The notes: a model not told the origin generated them from the letters alone. A stretch of DNA of 64,000 nucleotides from an uncultured beta proteobacterium (GCA_903886975.1 CAISOB010000064.1:87666-151665), one strand, 5' to 3'. Shown: positions 35,501-43,720, counted from the first letter of the stretch. Program-made: numbers and translations.

Positions 35501-36173
35501 ATTCATCGAGGTTGCCGAGGACTCCGGTCTGATCGTTCCAATCGGCGCTTGGGTCTTGAACGAAGCATGCCGGCAGGCGCGCGCCTGGCAGGATGCCGGC
35601 TTGCCGCCCTTTGTAATCGCCGTCAACCTATCGGCCGTGCAGTTCAAACGCCTCGACCTCGTGGCCACCGTCATCAACGCCCTAGTGCTCTCGGATCTGG
35701 ATGCGCAGTGGCTGGAGCTTGAACTGACCGAATCGATCCTGATCCAGGACGCCGAAGCGACCCTTGATTCGGTGCGCCGCTTGAAAGCCCTTGGCGTAAA
35801 GCTGTCGGTCGATGACTTCGGCACCGGTTACTCGAGCCTTACTTACCTCAAGCGTTTCGCCGTCGACAAGCTGAAGATCGACCAGTCTTTCATTCGTGAC
35901 CTGGCGACCGATCCGGACGATGCGGCGATTGTCCGCGCGATCATCCAAATGGCGCGCAGCCTAAAGCTCAAGACGATCGCCGAAGGTGTCGAAAGCGAAC
36001 AGCTGATCGGCCTGCTGCAGGCCTTCCAGTGCGACGAGATCCAGGGTTACTGGTTCGCGCGACCGATGCCGGCGGAAGACCTGGCAACTTTCGTCCGCAG
36101 TCATCAGCTCAACAGGCCGCAGTTAGGCGCCACTTATCCGCACGTATCCCACGTCCATGACGAGCAGAGCTGA
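32511..36173 (+). CDS. Membrane sensor diguanylate cyclase/phosphodiesterase (CHASE-PAS-GGDEF-EAL)
   Basis: A 1220-residue membrane protein that should make and/or break down cyclic di-GMP. Order: membrane segment (about 35-55), periplasmic CHASE domain (about 70-330; GVRSYNWFPRV, LGFDLLSSPGR), second membrane segment (about 345-368), three PAS domains (about 380-770), GGDEF domain, EAL domain. The cyclase site RQGGDEFII is intact, with the inhibitory RESD (RxxD) motif five residues upstream. The EAL residues look complete: GVEALIRW, ELTESILI, VDDFGTGYSS, LKIDQSFIRD, AEGVES. Both activities are therefore possible. The ATG at 32511 overlaps patB; 32571 is another candidate. It lies 4 kb past the MSHA locus, whose MshE should respond to c-di-GMP. 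Confidence 0.93.
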   Translation: MRYGARPDEFLAADRRAPLQMRFSRQLGLHRFYRWAILLAVGVLGLLITAWVSRSLSESEQARMAQRFELAARARVDVVITQMRQPYEHLATLQRLFDSVDRVDWPAFEKFTRPMLKQAGVRSYNWFPRVAAGDRPAFEREAQQLWGARVTIAERDGEGKTIPAGARKRYFPLLYSVPEELGRKNLGFDLLSSPGRGQIIDRAIDNGFAAASEIGPLLVDGQQTDAILLVAPVYRGDKTLMTRDERRAAASGIVVALLNVKALFAAANSGTPEASFRVRLFDPRKAREKQLIAVWNEHVAGDVQAAGASPMSYSEEFELAGHVWTVQIEAAPVWLEDNNLGGLRLVMPLGTLATLLLLYLHTLLGRSAVADTLEVTHEEDVQQRRVAENWANKLLMAVDQNPATVYIIDLDQRIEYVNDKFVETTGYTREQAFGQKARELLRPPGVDETIYRDLWQTVEAGKSWRGEVETLRRDGTVCWDRMLMSPIKDRDGAITSYMAIKDNVSELREVMHRFQESESRFLGAMSVMVEGLAIIAPDGTFIFANRAANEFMRDPAGGLQGRRPQEIALERLREDGTPCPVEETPALITLREGRGVYGAVLGFRYADRTIRWVEVNTTSLRTGQDDRWGVVMTLSDITARRRAEEQLKLAFEAIRCSGEGILVTDSERRILSVNPAFEAVTGYTATELIGKTPAFVASARCDERFYGAMYEVLESTGHWQGEVWNQRKDGEVYPEWLGVSAVRGDDGRPKNYVYIFSDMTERKDAQQRIEFLAHHDPLTGLPNRLLLRDRVEQAQTLASRLQSRVALLFLDLDHFKTINDSLGHPVGDDLLKAVVERLKNCVRESDTISRQGGDEFIILLNDVRDSEAVARVADKIQQRMAEPFVLGNHSLSSTFSIGIALYPDDGEDFDSLLQKADTAMYHAKESGRNNHRFFTAQMNLQVVEHMTLQTQLRLAIENQEFILHYQPQMDLSDGKIYGVEALIRWNSPENGLVDPGKFIEVAEDSGLIVPIGAWVLNEACRQARAWQDAGLPPFVIAVNLSAVQFKRLDLVATVINALVLSDLDAQWLELELTESILIQDAEATLDSVRRLKALGVKLSVDDFGTGYSSLTYLKRFAVDKLKIDQSFIRDLATDPDDAAIVRAIIQMARSLKLKTIAEGVESEQLIGLLQAFQCDEIQGYWFARPMPAEDLATFVRSHQLNRPQLGATYPHVSHVHDEQS

Positions 36174-37143
36174 GTCACGCAATCCGCTGCGCATCGCGGT
36201 GATCGGCGCAGGCGAATGGGCGAGGCAATACCACTTGCCCGCACTGGCTGTCCTCGCGAAGGAGTCGGCCGTCGAGATCGCGGGGATCTGGAATCGGACC
36301 GTGGAGACGGCGGATCGGGTGGCGCGACAATACTCAATTCGCCGCGTTTATCGCGCCTTTGAAGACCTGCTGGCCGATGAACATCTGGATTGTTTCGCTG
36401 TTCTGGTCAATTCAAACGTGCTCATGGAAGTCATCGGCAAGCTGCTGGTGCGCGGCCTGCCCATCTTTACCGAAAAGCCGCCGGGCAGTACTTACCAGGA
36501 AGCATTGATGCTGGCTGACCGGGTCAAGGTTCCCAATGTCGTCGCCTTCAATCGCCGGTACATGCCGATCAATCGTCGGTTCAAGCAACTCGCAGACGGT
36601 ATAGCAGGCGCTTACTTTGCCGAGTGTCGCTTCTATCGTAACGAGCGGCTCTACGATCGCTTCGTGCGCGAGACGGGCGTGCATGGCATCAACTACATGG
36701 AATACGTGTGCGGCCCGATACGGGCGGTGCGCACCGAAACCGGGAGAATCGCAGCGAACGGTTCCGACTATTGGATCAGCTCGGTCATCTTCGAATCGGG
36801 ATCGCGGGGCATCCTCAAATTCTTCCCGTGCTGCGGATCGAGCGTCGAACGTTACGAAGTGCACGGCCAGAAGACTTCGATCTACCTGCACTGCCCGCAG
36901 TCCTACACCAGCGACCATCCCGGCAGAATCGAGATCCACGAGAAGGGTGGATTGCTTTCCGCCCACCACGACGACGAAGAAGGCGGGCCGCTCGTCAGCA
37001 TGGGGATCATCGACGAGTATCGCGATTTCATTCGCGCCGCCGGCGATCGGTCAAGCACCGAGTCCAATTTTCACAACGCTGCCAACACCATGCGAGTGGC
37101 TGAGGCCATTGAAGCGGGCGCAAGCCTGGGTACGTGGCAGTGA
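36157..37143 (+). CDS. Gfo/Idh/MocA-family oxidoreductase
   Basis: A 328-residue NAD(P)-dependent sugar-type dehydrogenase. The N-terminal Rossmann fold (RIAVIGAGEWARQYHLPAL, with the GxGxxx(A/G) fingerprint) leads to the conserved EKP motif (PIFTEKPPG) and a C-terminal alpha/beta domain with GVHGINYMEYV, where a Gly-Val-His catalytic His is expected. It is close to the group acting on sugar acids or nucleotide sugars; the substrate is not evident. It overlaps the end of the GGDEF-EAL gene by 17 bp and converges on the sialidase-like gene with 12 bp between stops. Confidence 0.85.
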   Translation: MTSRAESRNPLRIAVIGAGEWARQYHLPALAVLAKESAVEIAGIWNRTVETADRVARQYSIRRVYRAFEDLLADEHLDCFAVLVNSNVLMEVIGKLLVRGLPIFTEKPPGSTYQEALMLADRVKVPNVVAFNRRYMPINRRFKQLADGIAGAYFAECRFYRNERLYDRFVRETGVHGINYMEYVCGPIRAVRTETGRIAANGSDYWISSVIFESGSRGILKFFPCCGSSVERYEVHGQKTSIYLHCPQSYTSDHPGRIEIHEKGGLLSAHHDDEEGGPLVSMGIIDEYRDFIRAAGDRSSTESNFHNAANTMRVAEAIEAGASLGTWQ

Positions 37144-37155
37144 GCGGCTGCGTGT

Positions 37156-38199
37156 TCAGGCAAGCGGGAGCTGCTGGTACACGATGTTCTTGCGGTTCCA
37201 GGTGTAGGTCAAATGCAGCCGGCTCGCGTCGGCAATGATGGCCGGGTAGGAGAATTCTCCCTCTTCAGTTTCCAGGTCGAGAATCTTCGTCCAATTCGCA
37301 CCGTTGTCGGATGAAAATCCGAGCGAGATCGGGTAGCGCCGGCCCCAATTTCCGGCCACCGGGTTGTAGGCGAGGACGAGACCGCCGTCATCCAAGCGCA
37401 CGACGTCGATGCCGCTGTTGTTGTTGGGCAGAGCCGTCGCATACGCCGGGCACCAGCTGCGCCCATAGTCGGATGAATCGCTGCGATAGATGAAACCGCG
37501 GGTGCTGCGCATCAACATGTGCACCCGGCCTGGAGCCGACTCCCACAGCGAAGGCTGGATGACGCCATCCCACTTGAAGACGCGCTTCACGTCGGTCTCC
37601 CACAAAGCGTTGGCTGCCAGACCTTCCCACGGATCGACGTTGGCGACCGTATCATGCTGGCGGTGGTCAATCGGCACGTCGTACTTACTCCAGCTTCTTC
37701 CCAAGTCTGCCGAGATGTCAACGAAGCAATCCCAGACCGCTTCGGTCTCCAATGAGCCCGGTGCAATCCATTCACCATTCGACAGGACGATCAGCTTGTT
37801 GCGCACTGGTCCGCGTGGCAAAGTGTCGCCAGGAACGAGCGCCAGCGGTAAGGCCCAGTTGCGGCCCAGATCGCTCGAAACGGTCCACCGGGTAACCCAG
37901 GTGTGAACGGAGGCGCCGACCTTGTAGAACAACCAGACCTTGTCGCCGGCACCGTGCAGAACCGGGTTCCAGCAGGCGAGACCGTCTTCGGCGAGCAGGC
38001 GTACGGGCATTTGCCAGATGCCATTTTCCGTCCGGGAGAGCCAGATTCCCACATCCCTTTCACCTTCGCGCAGGCCGGCAAAAAATGCGGTCAGGAGTTC
38101 GCCCCCTGGCAGGGTTGTTATGCTAGAAGCATGGCAGTTGTTGAACAGCGTGTGACCCTGCGGCAGCAGAAAGCGCTTTTCCGAATCGATCAGCTTCAT
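37156..38199 (-). CDS. Sialidase-like beta-propeller protein with four Asp boxes
   Basis: A 347-residue sialidase-family protein. Four Asp boxes (SxDxGxxW) are present: SSDLGRNW, SADLGRSW, SSDYGRSW and SSDNGANW, the mark of a BNR six-bladed propeller. The N-terminus has HASSITTLPGGELLTAFFAG and DVGIWLSR, typical of the cytoplasmic sialidase-like group, not the FRIP motif of classic secreted sialidases. No signal peptide is visible, so an extracellular role is unlikely. I start it at the ATG at 38199 with AGGA upstream; the frame stays open to 38241. Substrate unknown. Confidence 0.8.
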   Translation of the reverse strand: MKLIDSEKRFLLPQGHTLFNNCHASSITTLPGGELLTAFFAGLREGERDVGIWLSRTENGIWQMPVRLLAEDGLACWNPVLHGAGDKVWLFYKVGASVHTWVTRWTVSSDLGRNWALPLALVPGDTLPRGPVRNKLIVLSNGEWIAPGSLETEAVWDCFVDISADLGRSWSKYDVPIDHRQHDTVANVDPWEGLAANALWETDVKRVFKWDGVIQPSLWESAPGRVHMLMRSTRGFIYRSDSSDYGRSWCPAYATALPNNNSGIDVVRLDDGGLVLAYNPVAGNWGRRYPISLGFSSDNGANWTKILDLETEEGEFSYPAIIADASRLHLTYTWNRKNIVYQQLPLA

Positions 38200-38262
38200 A
38201 CCAACGCGTTCCTGTATTGAGAGCCGCAGGTCATCCATCACGCGCCATGCTCGGTTCGAGCA

Positions 38263-39063
38263 TCAGGCGGCCTGAGCCGCAGGCGGGGTCTCACTGCGAT
38301 GCAGCACGCCCTGGCTAAAGAAGATTTCGTTGATTTCGTTGCAGTAATCGGAGAAGCGCTGGTCGCGCCGCGCGTCCAGGCCGCGTACGCGCGGCAAGTC
38401 GATCGGCAGTTCGCGCACGATTCTGCCGGGACGCGGGCTCATCACGAGGACGCGGTCGGCGAGCAAAACGGCTTCATCGACGCTGTGCGTGATGAAGATC
38501 ACGGTCTTCTTCGTCGACAGCCAAAGCTGTTCGAGATCGAGGCGCATCTGTTCGCGCGTCAGCGCGTCGAGCGCGCCGAAGGGTTCGTCCATTAACAGCA
38601 GGGGCGGGTTGTGCAGGAGTGCGCGCGCAATGGCGGCGCGCTGGCGCATGCCGCCCGAAAGCTCGTGCGGGTAGCTCTTTGCAAAGTCTTGCAAGCTCAC
38701 CTGTTGCAGCAACGCCATGGCACGTTCGCGATATTCCTTGACCGGCAGGCCACGAATGTCGGCTTGGAACAGCACGTTCTCAAGCGTGTTGAGCCACTCG
38801 AGTAGAACCGGGCTTTGAAACACGATCCCGACCTCGGTGACCGGTCCATTGACCACATTGCCCTCGACCGTGATGCTGCCCGTCGTCACCGGTATGAGGC
38901 CGGCGACCAGACGCATCAGTGTCGATTTGCCACAGCCCGACGGGCCGACAACGGCAAGAAACTCTCCGGGCGCGATGTCGATGTCGACCTCTTGCAGAGC
39001 CAGCGTCTCCTGCTTGCCGCGCTGGTAGCGTTTGGTCACACCCTTGATCTGTATACCGTTCAT
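38263..39063 (-). CDS. ABC transporter ATP-binding protein (TauB/SsuB type)
   Basis: A 266-residue ATPase for a nitrate/sulfonate/taurine-type importer. Walker A GPSGCGKST, Q-loop VFQSPVLLEW, signature LSGGMRQRAAIARALL, Walker B LLLMDEPFGALD and the H-loop FITHSVDEAV are all present. I start it at the ATG at 39063 (MNGIQIKGV) with AGGAAG upstream. Its partners, a permease and a binding protein, are on the other strand beyond the IclR gene, so the importer is encoded divergently. Confidence 0.92.
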   Translation of the reverse strand: MNGIQIKGVTKRYQRGKQETLALQEVDIDIAPGEFLAVVGPSGCGKSTLMRLVAGLIPVTTGSITVEGNVVNGPVTEVGIVFQSPVLLEWLNTLENVLFQADIRGLPVKEYRERAMALLQQVSLQDFAKSYPHELSGGMRQRAAIARALLHNPPLLLMDEPFGALDALTREQMRLDLEQLWLSTKKTVIFITHSVDEAVLLADRVLVMSPRPGRIVRELPIDLPRVRGLDARRDQRFSDYCNEINEIFFSQGVLHRSETPPAAQAA

Positions 39064-39104
39064 GAGCTTGTCTTCCTGGCGGGCGCTATGCATTGAGAAT
39101 CGGT

Positions 39105-39914
39105 TCAAGCGGCATCGAGCAGCGGCGGGCCGGTGCGCGGCCAGACCATGCCAAGTTTGCCCGCCGTCTGGTACAGCAGTTCGCTGAGTTCCCGGAAGCG
39201 CTTGTTCCCCATGCGCAGCACGGGGCCGGCGATGCTCATCGTGCCGAGTACGCGCTGGTTGTCGAAAGCGCGTATCGCGACAGCGATAGCGCGCACGCCG
39301 GGCTCGGCTTCCTCGTTCGACAGGCCGTAACCGCGAGCTCGCGTGGCGGCGAGTTCGCGCAGCAACTCATCGACTGTGCGTAAGGCCCGCGGACTGACTG
39401 CTTCTCCGGCCTTGGGCGGCTGACCCAGGCCATTTTGCAGGGCGAGGCGGATGGCGTCCTCGTCGCTCATGGTCGCCAGCCACGATTTGCCGTTGGCTGT
39501 GGTGTACAGCATCGGCCGGCCGCGCAGCGACGGTTGATACATCAGACCCGGCTGCGCGCCCTGCGACGAGGTCAACCAGTGCAGGGTGTGTCCCTGCACC
39601 ACGGTCAGCGCGACAAACTCGCCGCATTGCTCCGACGCCTCGTCGAGGATCGGCTGCACCAGCCCGGACAAGCCCGTTCCGCGCAAGTATTGCTGGCCGA
39701 GGAGCGCGAGCTTCAGGGTCAGGCGATAGCGCTCGGTCGCCGCATCCTGTTCGATCCAGCCGAGTGACGCCATTTCATTCACCAGTCGATGCGCCGGCCC
39801 TTTCTGCAGGTTTAACGCATCGGCAATGTCCGACAAGCGACGCCACTGCGGGTCGACGGCCAGCAGTTCGATCGCTTCCAGACACCGCTCAAGCAAACCC
39901 TTGACAAGCCTCAT
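39105..39914 (-). CDS. IclR-family transcriptional regulator
   Basis: A 269-residue regulator. It has an N-terminal winged helix (about 1-65; WRRLSDIADALNLQKGPAHR, VNEMASLGWIEQD) and a C-terminal effector domain (about 80-255; ALTVVQGHTLHWL, RGRPMLYTTANGKSWLA, GYGLSNEEAEPGVRAIAVAI). It sits between the ATPase gene (42 bp downstream, same strand) and the permease gene (divergent), so it probably controls both arms of the importer. I use the ATG at 39914 (MRLVKGLLERCLEAI); a TTG at 39926 is the other candidate. Confidence 0.9.
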   Translation of the reverse strand: MRLVKGLLERCLEAIELLAVDPQWRRLSDIADALNLQKGPAHRLVNEMASLGWIEQDAATERYRLTLKLALLGQQYLRGTGLSGLVQPILDEASEQCGEFVALTVVQGHTLHWLTSSQGAQPGLMYQPSLRGRPMLYTTANGKSWLATMSDEDAIRLALQNGLGQPPKAGEAVSPRALRTVDELLRELAATRARGYGLSNEEAEPGVRAIAVAIRAFDNQRVLGTMSIAGPVLRMGNKRFRELSELLYQTAGKLGMVWPRTGPPLLDAA

Positions 39915-39918
39915 TTCA

Positions 39919-39941
39919 TGGAACAAACTTCTTATTGGAAC
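39919..39941. promoter_or_regulatory. Direct repeat TGGAAC x2, candidate IclR-type operator
   Basis: TGGAAC occurs at 39919-39924 and 39936-39941, 17 bp apart, just outside the IclR gene and in the 90-bp divergent gap before the permease gene. IclR family members often bind sites built from TGGAA-type half-sites near their own gene. The element is short and was found by eye, so it is only a candidate site. Confidence 0.35.
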
Positions 39942-40004
39942 GCAGTTACTTTAATGACGGGACCTTGCGCTGTCAAGCAATAAAGGTCCGAAAGAGACAA
40001 AACC

Positions 40005-40820
40005 ATGAATCTTGACCTCGGGCGAGTCGTACAACAACTCGCACAACCGATACGCGTCGCCTTGGCCTTTGTCGGCTTCCTCCTAGTCTGGGAAGTCTTT
40101 GTGCACCTGACCGGCATCAAGTCATACATTCTTCCGGCGCCGAGCGAAATCATGACCGCTATGTGGGACAAGGCACCCCGCCTGGCCAAGGCCGCCAGCT
40201 TCACGGTCCAGCCCATGTTGCTTGGCTTCCTGGCGGCGGTCGTGCTCGGGGTGATCATCGCCCTCGGCATCGCCTTCTCGCGGCGCATCGAAGGCATCGT
40301 CTACCCTTTGCTGGTCTTCTTCCAGATCATTCCGAAAATCGCCGTTGCCCCGTTGTTCATCATCTGGTTCGGTTTCGGACTGATGCCGAAGGTCCTTCTG
40401 GTGTTCCTGCTTTCCTTCTTTCCTGTCGTTGTCAGCGCCATTACCGCTTTCCGTTCGGTGGACGCCGACATCATGGACCTGGCGCGCTCCACCGGTGCGG
40501 GCCGGCTCCGAACCTTCTGGAAAGTGCAGTTGCCGCATGCCCTGCCGACCCTGTTCACCGGCTTCAAAGTCGCTGCGGCGCTGTCGTCGACGGCGGCGGT
40601 GGTCGCGGAGTTCGTCGCTTCCGATCAGGGGCTCGGCTTCCTGTTGCTCGAATACAATGGCGCTCTCGATACGACAATGACATTCGCTGCGATCATCGTG
40701 CTAAGCGCTCTCGGGCTCGCCCTCTATGGGGCCGTCGAATTGATCGAACGCTTCACCATTCCCTGGCACGTTTCGCATCGGCAACCGGCCTTGCAGGTGC
40801 AGCCGGGAAGCGCACACTGA
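40005..40820 (+). CDS. ABC transporter permease (TauC/SsuC type)
   Basis: A 271-residue inner-membrane permease with about six membrane segments. The EAA loop matches the family: SVDADIMDLARSTGAGRLRT followed by FWKVQLPHALPTLFTGFKVA. FFQIIPKIAVAPLFIIWFGFG is also typical of the nitrate/taurine/sulfonate importer permeases. It works with the binding protein encoded 38 bp downstream and the ATPase on the other strand. Confidence 0.92.
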   Translation: MNLDLGRVVQQLAQPIRVALAFVGFLLVWEVFVHLTGIKSYILPAPSEIMTAMWDKAPRLAKAASFTVQPMLLGFLAAVVLGVIIALGIAFSRRIEGIVYPLLVFFQIIPKIAVAPLFIIWFGFGLMPKVLLVFLLSFFPVVVSAITAFRSVDADIMDLARSTGAGRLRTFWKVQLPHALPTLFTGFKVAAALSSTAAVVAEFVASDQGLGFLLLEYNGALDTTMTFAAIIVLSALGLALYGAVELIERFTIPWHVSHRQPALQVQPGSAH

Positions 40821-40858
40821 ACTTATAATTCCGCAATCCCCAACCCGAGGAGACATTG

Positions 40859-41833
40859 ATGAAAAAGTTGTTGCAGGTTTGCACCTTCATGCTGGCTCTG
40901 GCCTGCGCCAGCTCGGCCGTGGCGCAAGAGGCCGCATCGTTGCGTCTGAACTGGCTCTATTACGGTTTCCACTCGTTCTTCCCGCTGGGCGTCGACAAGG
41001 GCTTTTACAAGGAAGAGGGCATCGACCTGACCGTCGGCGAGGGTCAAGGCTCAGGCCGCGCGGTGCAGATCGTTGGTTCAAAATCCGATACCTTCGGCCT
41101 CTCCGACGGGGCCAGCGTTATCGGCGGCGCGGCAAAAGGCGCGCCGATCGTCGCCGTGATGGGCATCATGAACAAATCGCCGTTCGCCGTCATTTCGCGC
41201 GCGGATGCCAACATCAAGACCGTCAAGGATCTTGAAGGCAAGAGCATCGCCGCGACCACCGGCGAGGCCGGACTGACCATCTTTCCGGCGATCGTCAAGG
41301 CCAACAAGCTCAACGGCGATTCGATCAAGTTCGTTCGCGTCGACGGCGCGGGAAAACTGGTAGCCATGCTGGAAAAGCGTGTCGATGCGATGCTGGGCGG
41401 CCTTGAGAACCAGTCGCTGATTCTCGTACAGCGCGGCCTGGCCGTGACCAATATTGCCTATTCCGACGTCGGGGCCAACACGCTGGGCCTGGTCATCCAC
41501 GTCCATAAAGACACTCTGGAAAAGAATCCGAAACTCGTGCAGGCCTTCATTCGCGCGACGCAAAAGTCCATCGCCTATGCCGAGAAGAATCCTGACGAGG
41601 CGATCGCCGCCTTCGCCAAGATCAAACCCGATCTCGATCGAACGCTGGCCATGCAGCAACTCAAGGCGGGCCTGAACCTGGTGCGCGCGAAGGACGGGGA
41701 AAATCAGCCGTTAGGATGGATGAATCCGGCCGACTGGGATATGACCCTCAATATGGCACGCGAATATCAGGAACTGAAAACCGATATGAAGCCTGGCGAC
41801 TTCTATACCAACGCCTTGATCAGCGCCAAGTAA
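40859..41833 (+). CDS. ABC transporter substrate-binding protein (NMT1/TauA type)
   Basis: A 324-residue periplasmic binding protein. The signal peptide (LLQVCTFMLALACASSAVAQ) is followed by SLRLNWLYYGFHSFFPLGVD and KGFYKEEGIDLTVGEGQGSG, the usual NMT1/THI5-like opening. The ligand cannot be read from sequence; sulfonates, pyrimidines, riboflavin and aromatic acids are all used in this family. Start at the ATG at 40859 with GAGGAGA upstream. A TATAAT at 40824-40829 leaves room for its own promoter. The transcript probably ends at the terminator at 41858. Confidence 0.9.
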   Translation: MKKLLQVCTFMLALACASSAVAQEAASLRLNWLYYGFHSFFPLGVDKGFYKEEGIDLTVGEGQGSGRAVQIVGSKSDTFGLSDGASVIGGAAKGAPIVAVMGIMNKSPFAVISRADANIKTVKDLEGKSIAATTGEAGLTIFPAIVKANKLNGDSIKFVRVDGAGKLVAMLEKRVDAMLGGLENQSLILVQRGLAVTNIAYSDVGANTLGLVIHVHKDTLEKNPKLVQAFIRATQKSIAYAEKNPDEAIAAFAKIKPDLDRTLAMQQLKAGLNLVRAKDGENQPLGWMNPADWDMTLNMAREYQELKTDMKPGDFYTNALISAK

Positions 41834-41857
41834 TCGAACGCGCTTAGCGCAAAAGCA

Positions 41858-41889
41858 ACGGGCCCGCCGGCAAGGCGGGCCCGTCTTTT
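41858..41889 (+). terminator. Rho-independent terminator after the binding-protein gene
   Basis: A perfect 11-bp inverted repeat, ACGGGCCCGCC (41858-41868) and GGCGGGCCCGT (41874-41884), with loop GGCAA and a following CTTTT. It lies between two converging genes, 25 bp after the importer gene and 18 bp before the end of the MHS transporter gene, and may serve both strands. Confidence 0.85.
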
Positions 41890-41906
41890 GAAGCCCTTGA
41901 TCGGAA

Positions 41907-43547
41907 CTACACGAGGTCGACGCGCACCTTGTGATCCTTCGTTTCCCTGATGAACAGCGTGCCGATCACCAGGGTCATGACGGCGACGACGATCGGATAC
42001 CACAGGCCATAGTAGATATCACCGGTCCCCGCCACCATCGCTGTGGCCAGCAGCGGCAGCATGCCACCGAACCAGCCGTTGCCGATGTGGTAGGGCAATG
42101 ACATCGACGTATAACGGATGCGCGCGGGGAACAACTCGACGAGGAATGCCGCGATCGGCCCGTATACCATCGTGACGTAAAGCACCATGATGATCAAAAT
42201 CAGTTCGGTCATCACCCAGTTGACCTGCGCCTTGTCGGCGCTAGGCGGGAAACCGGCGGCCTTGAGCGTATCGCCGTAGCTCTTGGCATTGAAGCCTTTG
42301 AGTTCGACGTCACCGATCTTGGCAACGACGGTATCCATGCTGCCTTCCGGCAGGGCGACCGACTTGAACGAGATGCCTTGCTTGGTCAAGAAGTCCTTGG
42401 CCTTGTCGCAGTCGCTGAACTTGGTCAGACCGGTGACGAAGACATGGAAGTTGCATTCGTTCGCCGCGACCGTGATCGGCGTCTTCAATGTCGCCGCTTC
42501 GAGCGCCGGGTTCACATAGTGGGTGAGTCCGGTGAACAGCGGGAAGTAGGTGACCGCGGCGAGCAGGCAACCAGCCATGATGATCTTCAGTCGGCCGATC
42601 TTGTCGGACAGCCAGCCGAAGAAAATGAAGAAGGGCGTGCCGATGACGAGCGAAATGGCGATCAGGGCGTAGGCGCTGGCGTAATCGAGCTTCAAGGTGA
42701 TGATCAGGAAGAACAGCGCATAGAACTGGCCCGTATACCACACCACACCCTGGCCGGCGGTCGCACCGAGCAGCGCCAGCAGAACGATCTTGCCGTTGCT
42801 CCAATTGCCGAAACTCTCGGTGAGCGGTGCTTTCGAGGTCTTGCCTTCGCCCTTGATCTTCAGGAACACCGGCGATTCTTCGAGCTTGAGCCGGATATAG
42901 ACCGAAAAGGCGAGCAGAAATGCAGATACCAGGAAGGGAATACGCCACGCCCAGTCGGAAAACTCCTTGGTGCTAAAACCGGTGCGGCAGGCCAGGATGA
43001 CGAGTAGCGCGAGGAAGAAGCCGAGCGTCGCCGTGGTCTGGATCCAGGCCGTGTCGATGCCGCGTCGATTTTCAGCGGCATGCTCGGCGACATAGGTTGC
43101 CGCGCCGCCGTATTCGCCGCCGAGCGCCAATCCCTGCACCAGGCGCAGGATGACGAGCAGCACCGGTGCGGCCCAGCCGATCGACGCATAGGTCGGCAGG
43201 AAGCCGACCGCGATAGTCGAAAGACCCATGCATATGATGGTGACGAGGAAAGTGTATTTGCGCCCGACGATGTCACCGACGCGGCCGAAAACCAGCGCGC
43301 CGAAAGGACGGACCAGGAAACCGGCGGCGTAGGTGGCGAAGGCCGAGAGCAAAGCCGCCGTATCGTTGCCGCCGGGAAAGAAAAGCCCCGCAAAGAACGG
43401 CGCCAGGATTGCATACAAATAAAAGTCATACCACTCAAATACGGTGCCGAGCGAGGAGGCAAAAATGACTCGCTTTTCTTCCGGCTGAAAATCTTGTGCT
43501 TGGGGAGTTTTCGGTTCGATACCCCGCGTTTGCGCTAGCGTTGGCAT
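41907..43547 (-). CDS. MFS transporter, metabolite:H+ symporter (MHS) family
   Basis: A 546-residue polytopic protein. SSLGTVFEWYDFYLYAIL at the start, FGRVGDIVGRKYTF (the MFS loop 2-3 motif) and RLVQGLALGGEYGGAATYVA are typical of MHS transporters for organic acids or betaines. A periplasmic insert of about 100 residues (roughly 340-440; with NECNFHV and SDCDKAKDFL) separates later membrane segments; I recall similar inserts in a subset of this family. Substrate unknown; the neighbouring IclR gene and importer point to uptake of a carbon source. Confidence 0.88.
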   Translation of the reverse strand: MPTLAQTRGIEPKTPQAQDFQPEEKRVIFASSLGTVFEWYDFYLYAILAPFFAGLFFPGGNDTAALLSAFATYAAGFLVRPFGALVFGRVGDIVGRKYTFLVTIICMGLSTIAVGFLPTYASIGWAAPVLLVILRLVQGLALGGEYGGAATYVAEHAAENRRGIDTAWIQTTATLGFFLALLVILACRTGFSTKEFSDWAWRIPFLVSAFLLAFSVYIRLKLEESPVFLKIKGEGKTSKAPLTESFGNWSNGKIVLLALLGATAGQGVVWYTGQFYALFFLIITLKLDYASAYALIAISLVIGTPFFIFFGWLSDKIGRLKIIMAGCLLAAVTYFPLFTGLTHYVNPALEAATLKTPITVAANECNFHVFVTGLTKFSDCDKAKDFLTKQGISFKSVALPEGSMDTVVAKIGDVELKGFNAKSYGDTLKAAGFPPSADKAQVNWVMTELILIIMVLYVTMVYGPIAAFLVELFPARIRYTSMSLPYHIGNGWFGGMLPLLATAMVAGTGDIYYGLWYPIVVAVMTLVIGTLFIRETKDHKVRVDLV

Positions 43548-43598
43548 GCTTGACTCCTATAAGGACAGACCGCTGAAATGACATCAGGCTAAATTCGC

Positions 43599-43619
43599 CC
43601 TGCTTTGATGCAGGTTTTT
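43599..43619 (+). terminator. Short hairpin with T run in the MHS-fau gap
   Basis: CCTGC (43599-43603), loop TTTGAT, GCAGG (43610-43614), then TTTTT. It reads as a plus-strand terminator, but no plus-strand gene lies upstream in this 173-bp gap. On the minus strand, as the end of the fau transcript, it lacks a good T run. It may mark an unannotated small plus-strand RNA or be chance. The rest of the gap is GC-rich with another small hairpin (CTCCC-AGCG-GGGAG near 43626). Confidence 0.35.
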
Positions 43620-43720
43620 AGATGCCTCTCCCAGCGGGGAGTTCCCTGTGCGGCCACCCGGGGCAACGGTTCGGCGCTCCGGCGAGGCGCGACCCCTGCT
43701 CGCCCAGCGCGGCGCGCGCC

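Noticed and set aside
42200..42540. Large insert in the MHS transporter as a possible fusion
   Set aside because: I recall similar Cys-containing periplasmic inserts in a subset of MHS-family transporters, so it is not strong evidence of novelty.
43548..43720. 6S RNA gene beside fau
   Set aside because: No long rod with a central bubble could be drawn, and the gap is on the wrong side of fau compared with ssrS-ygfA. Kept only as a low-interest finding.
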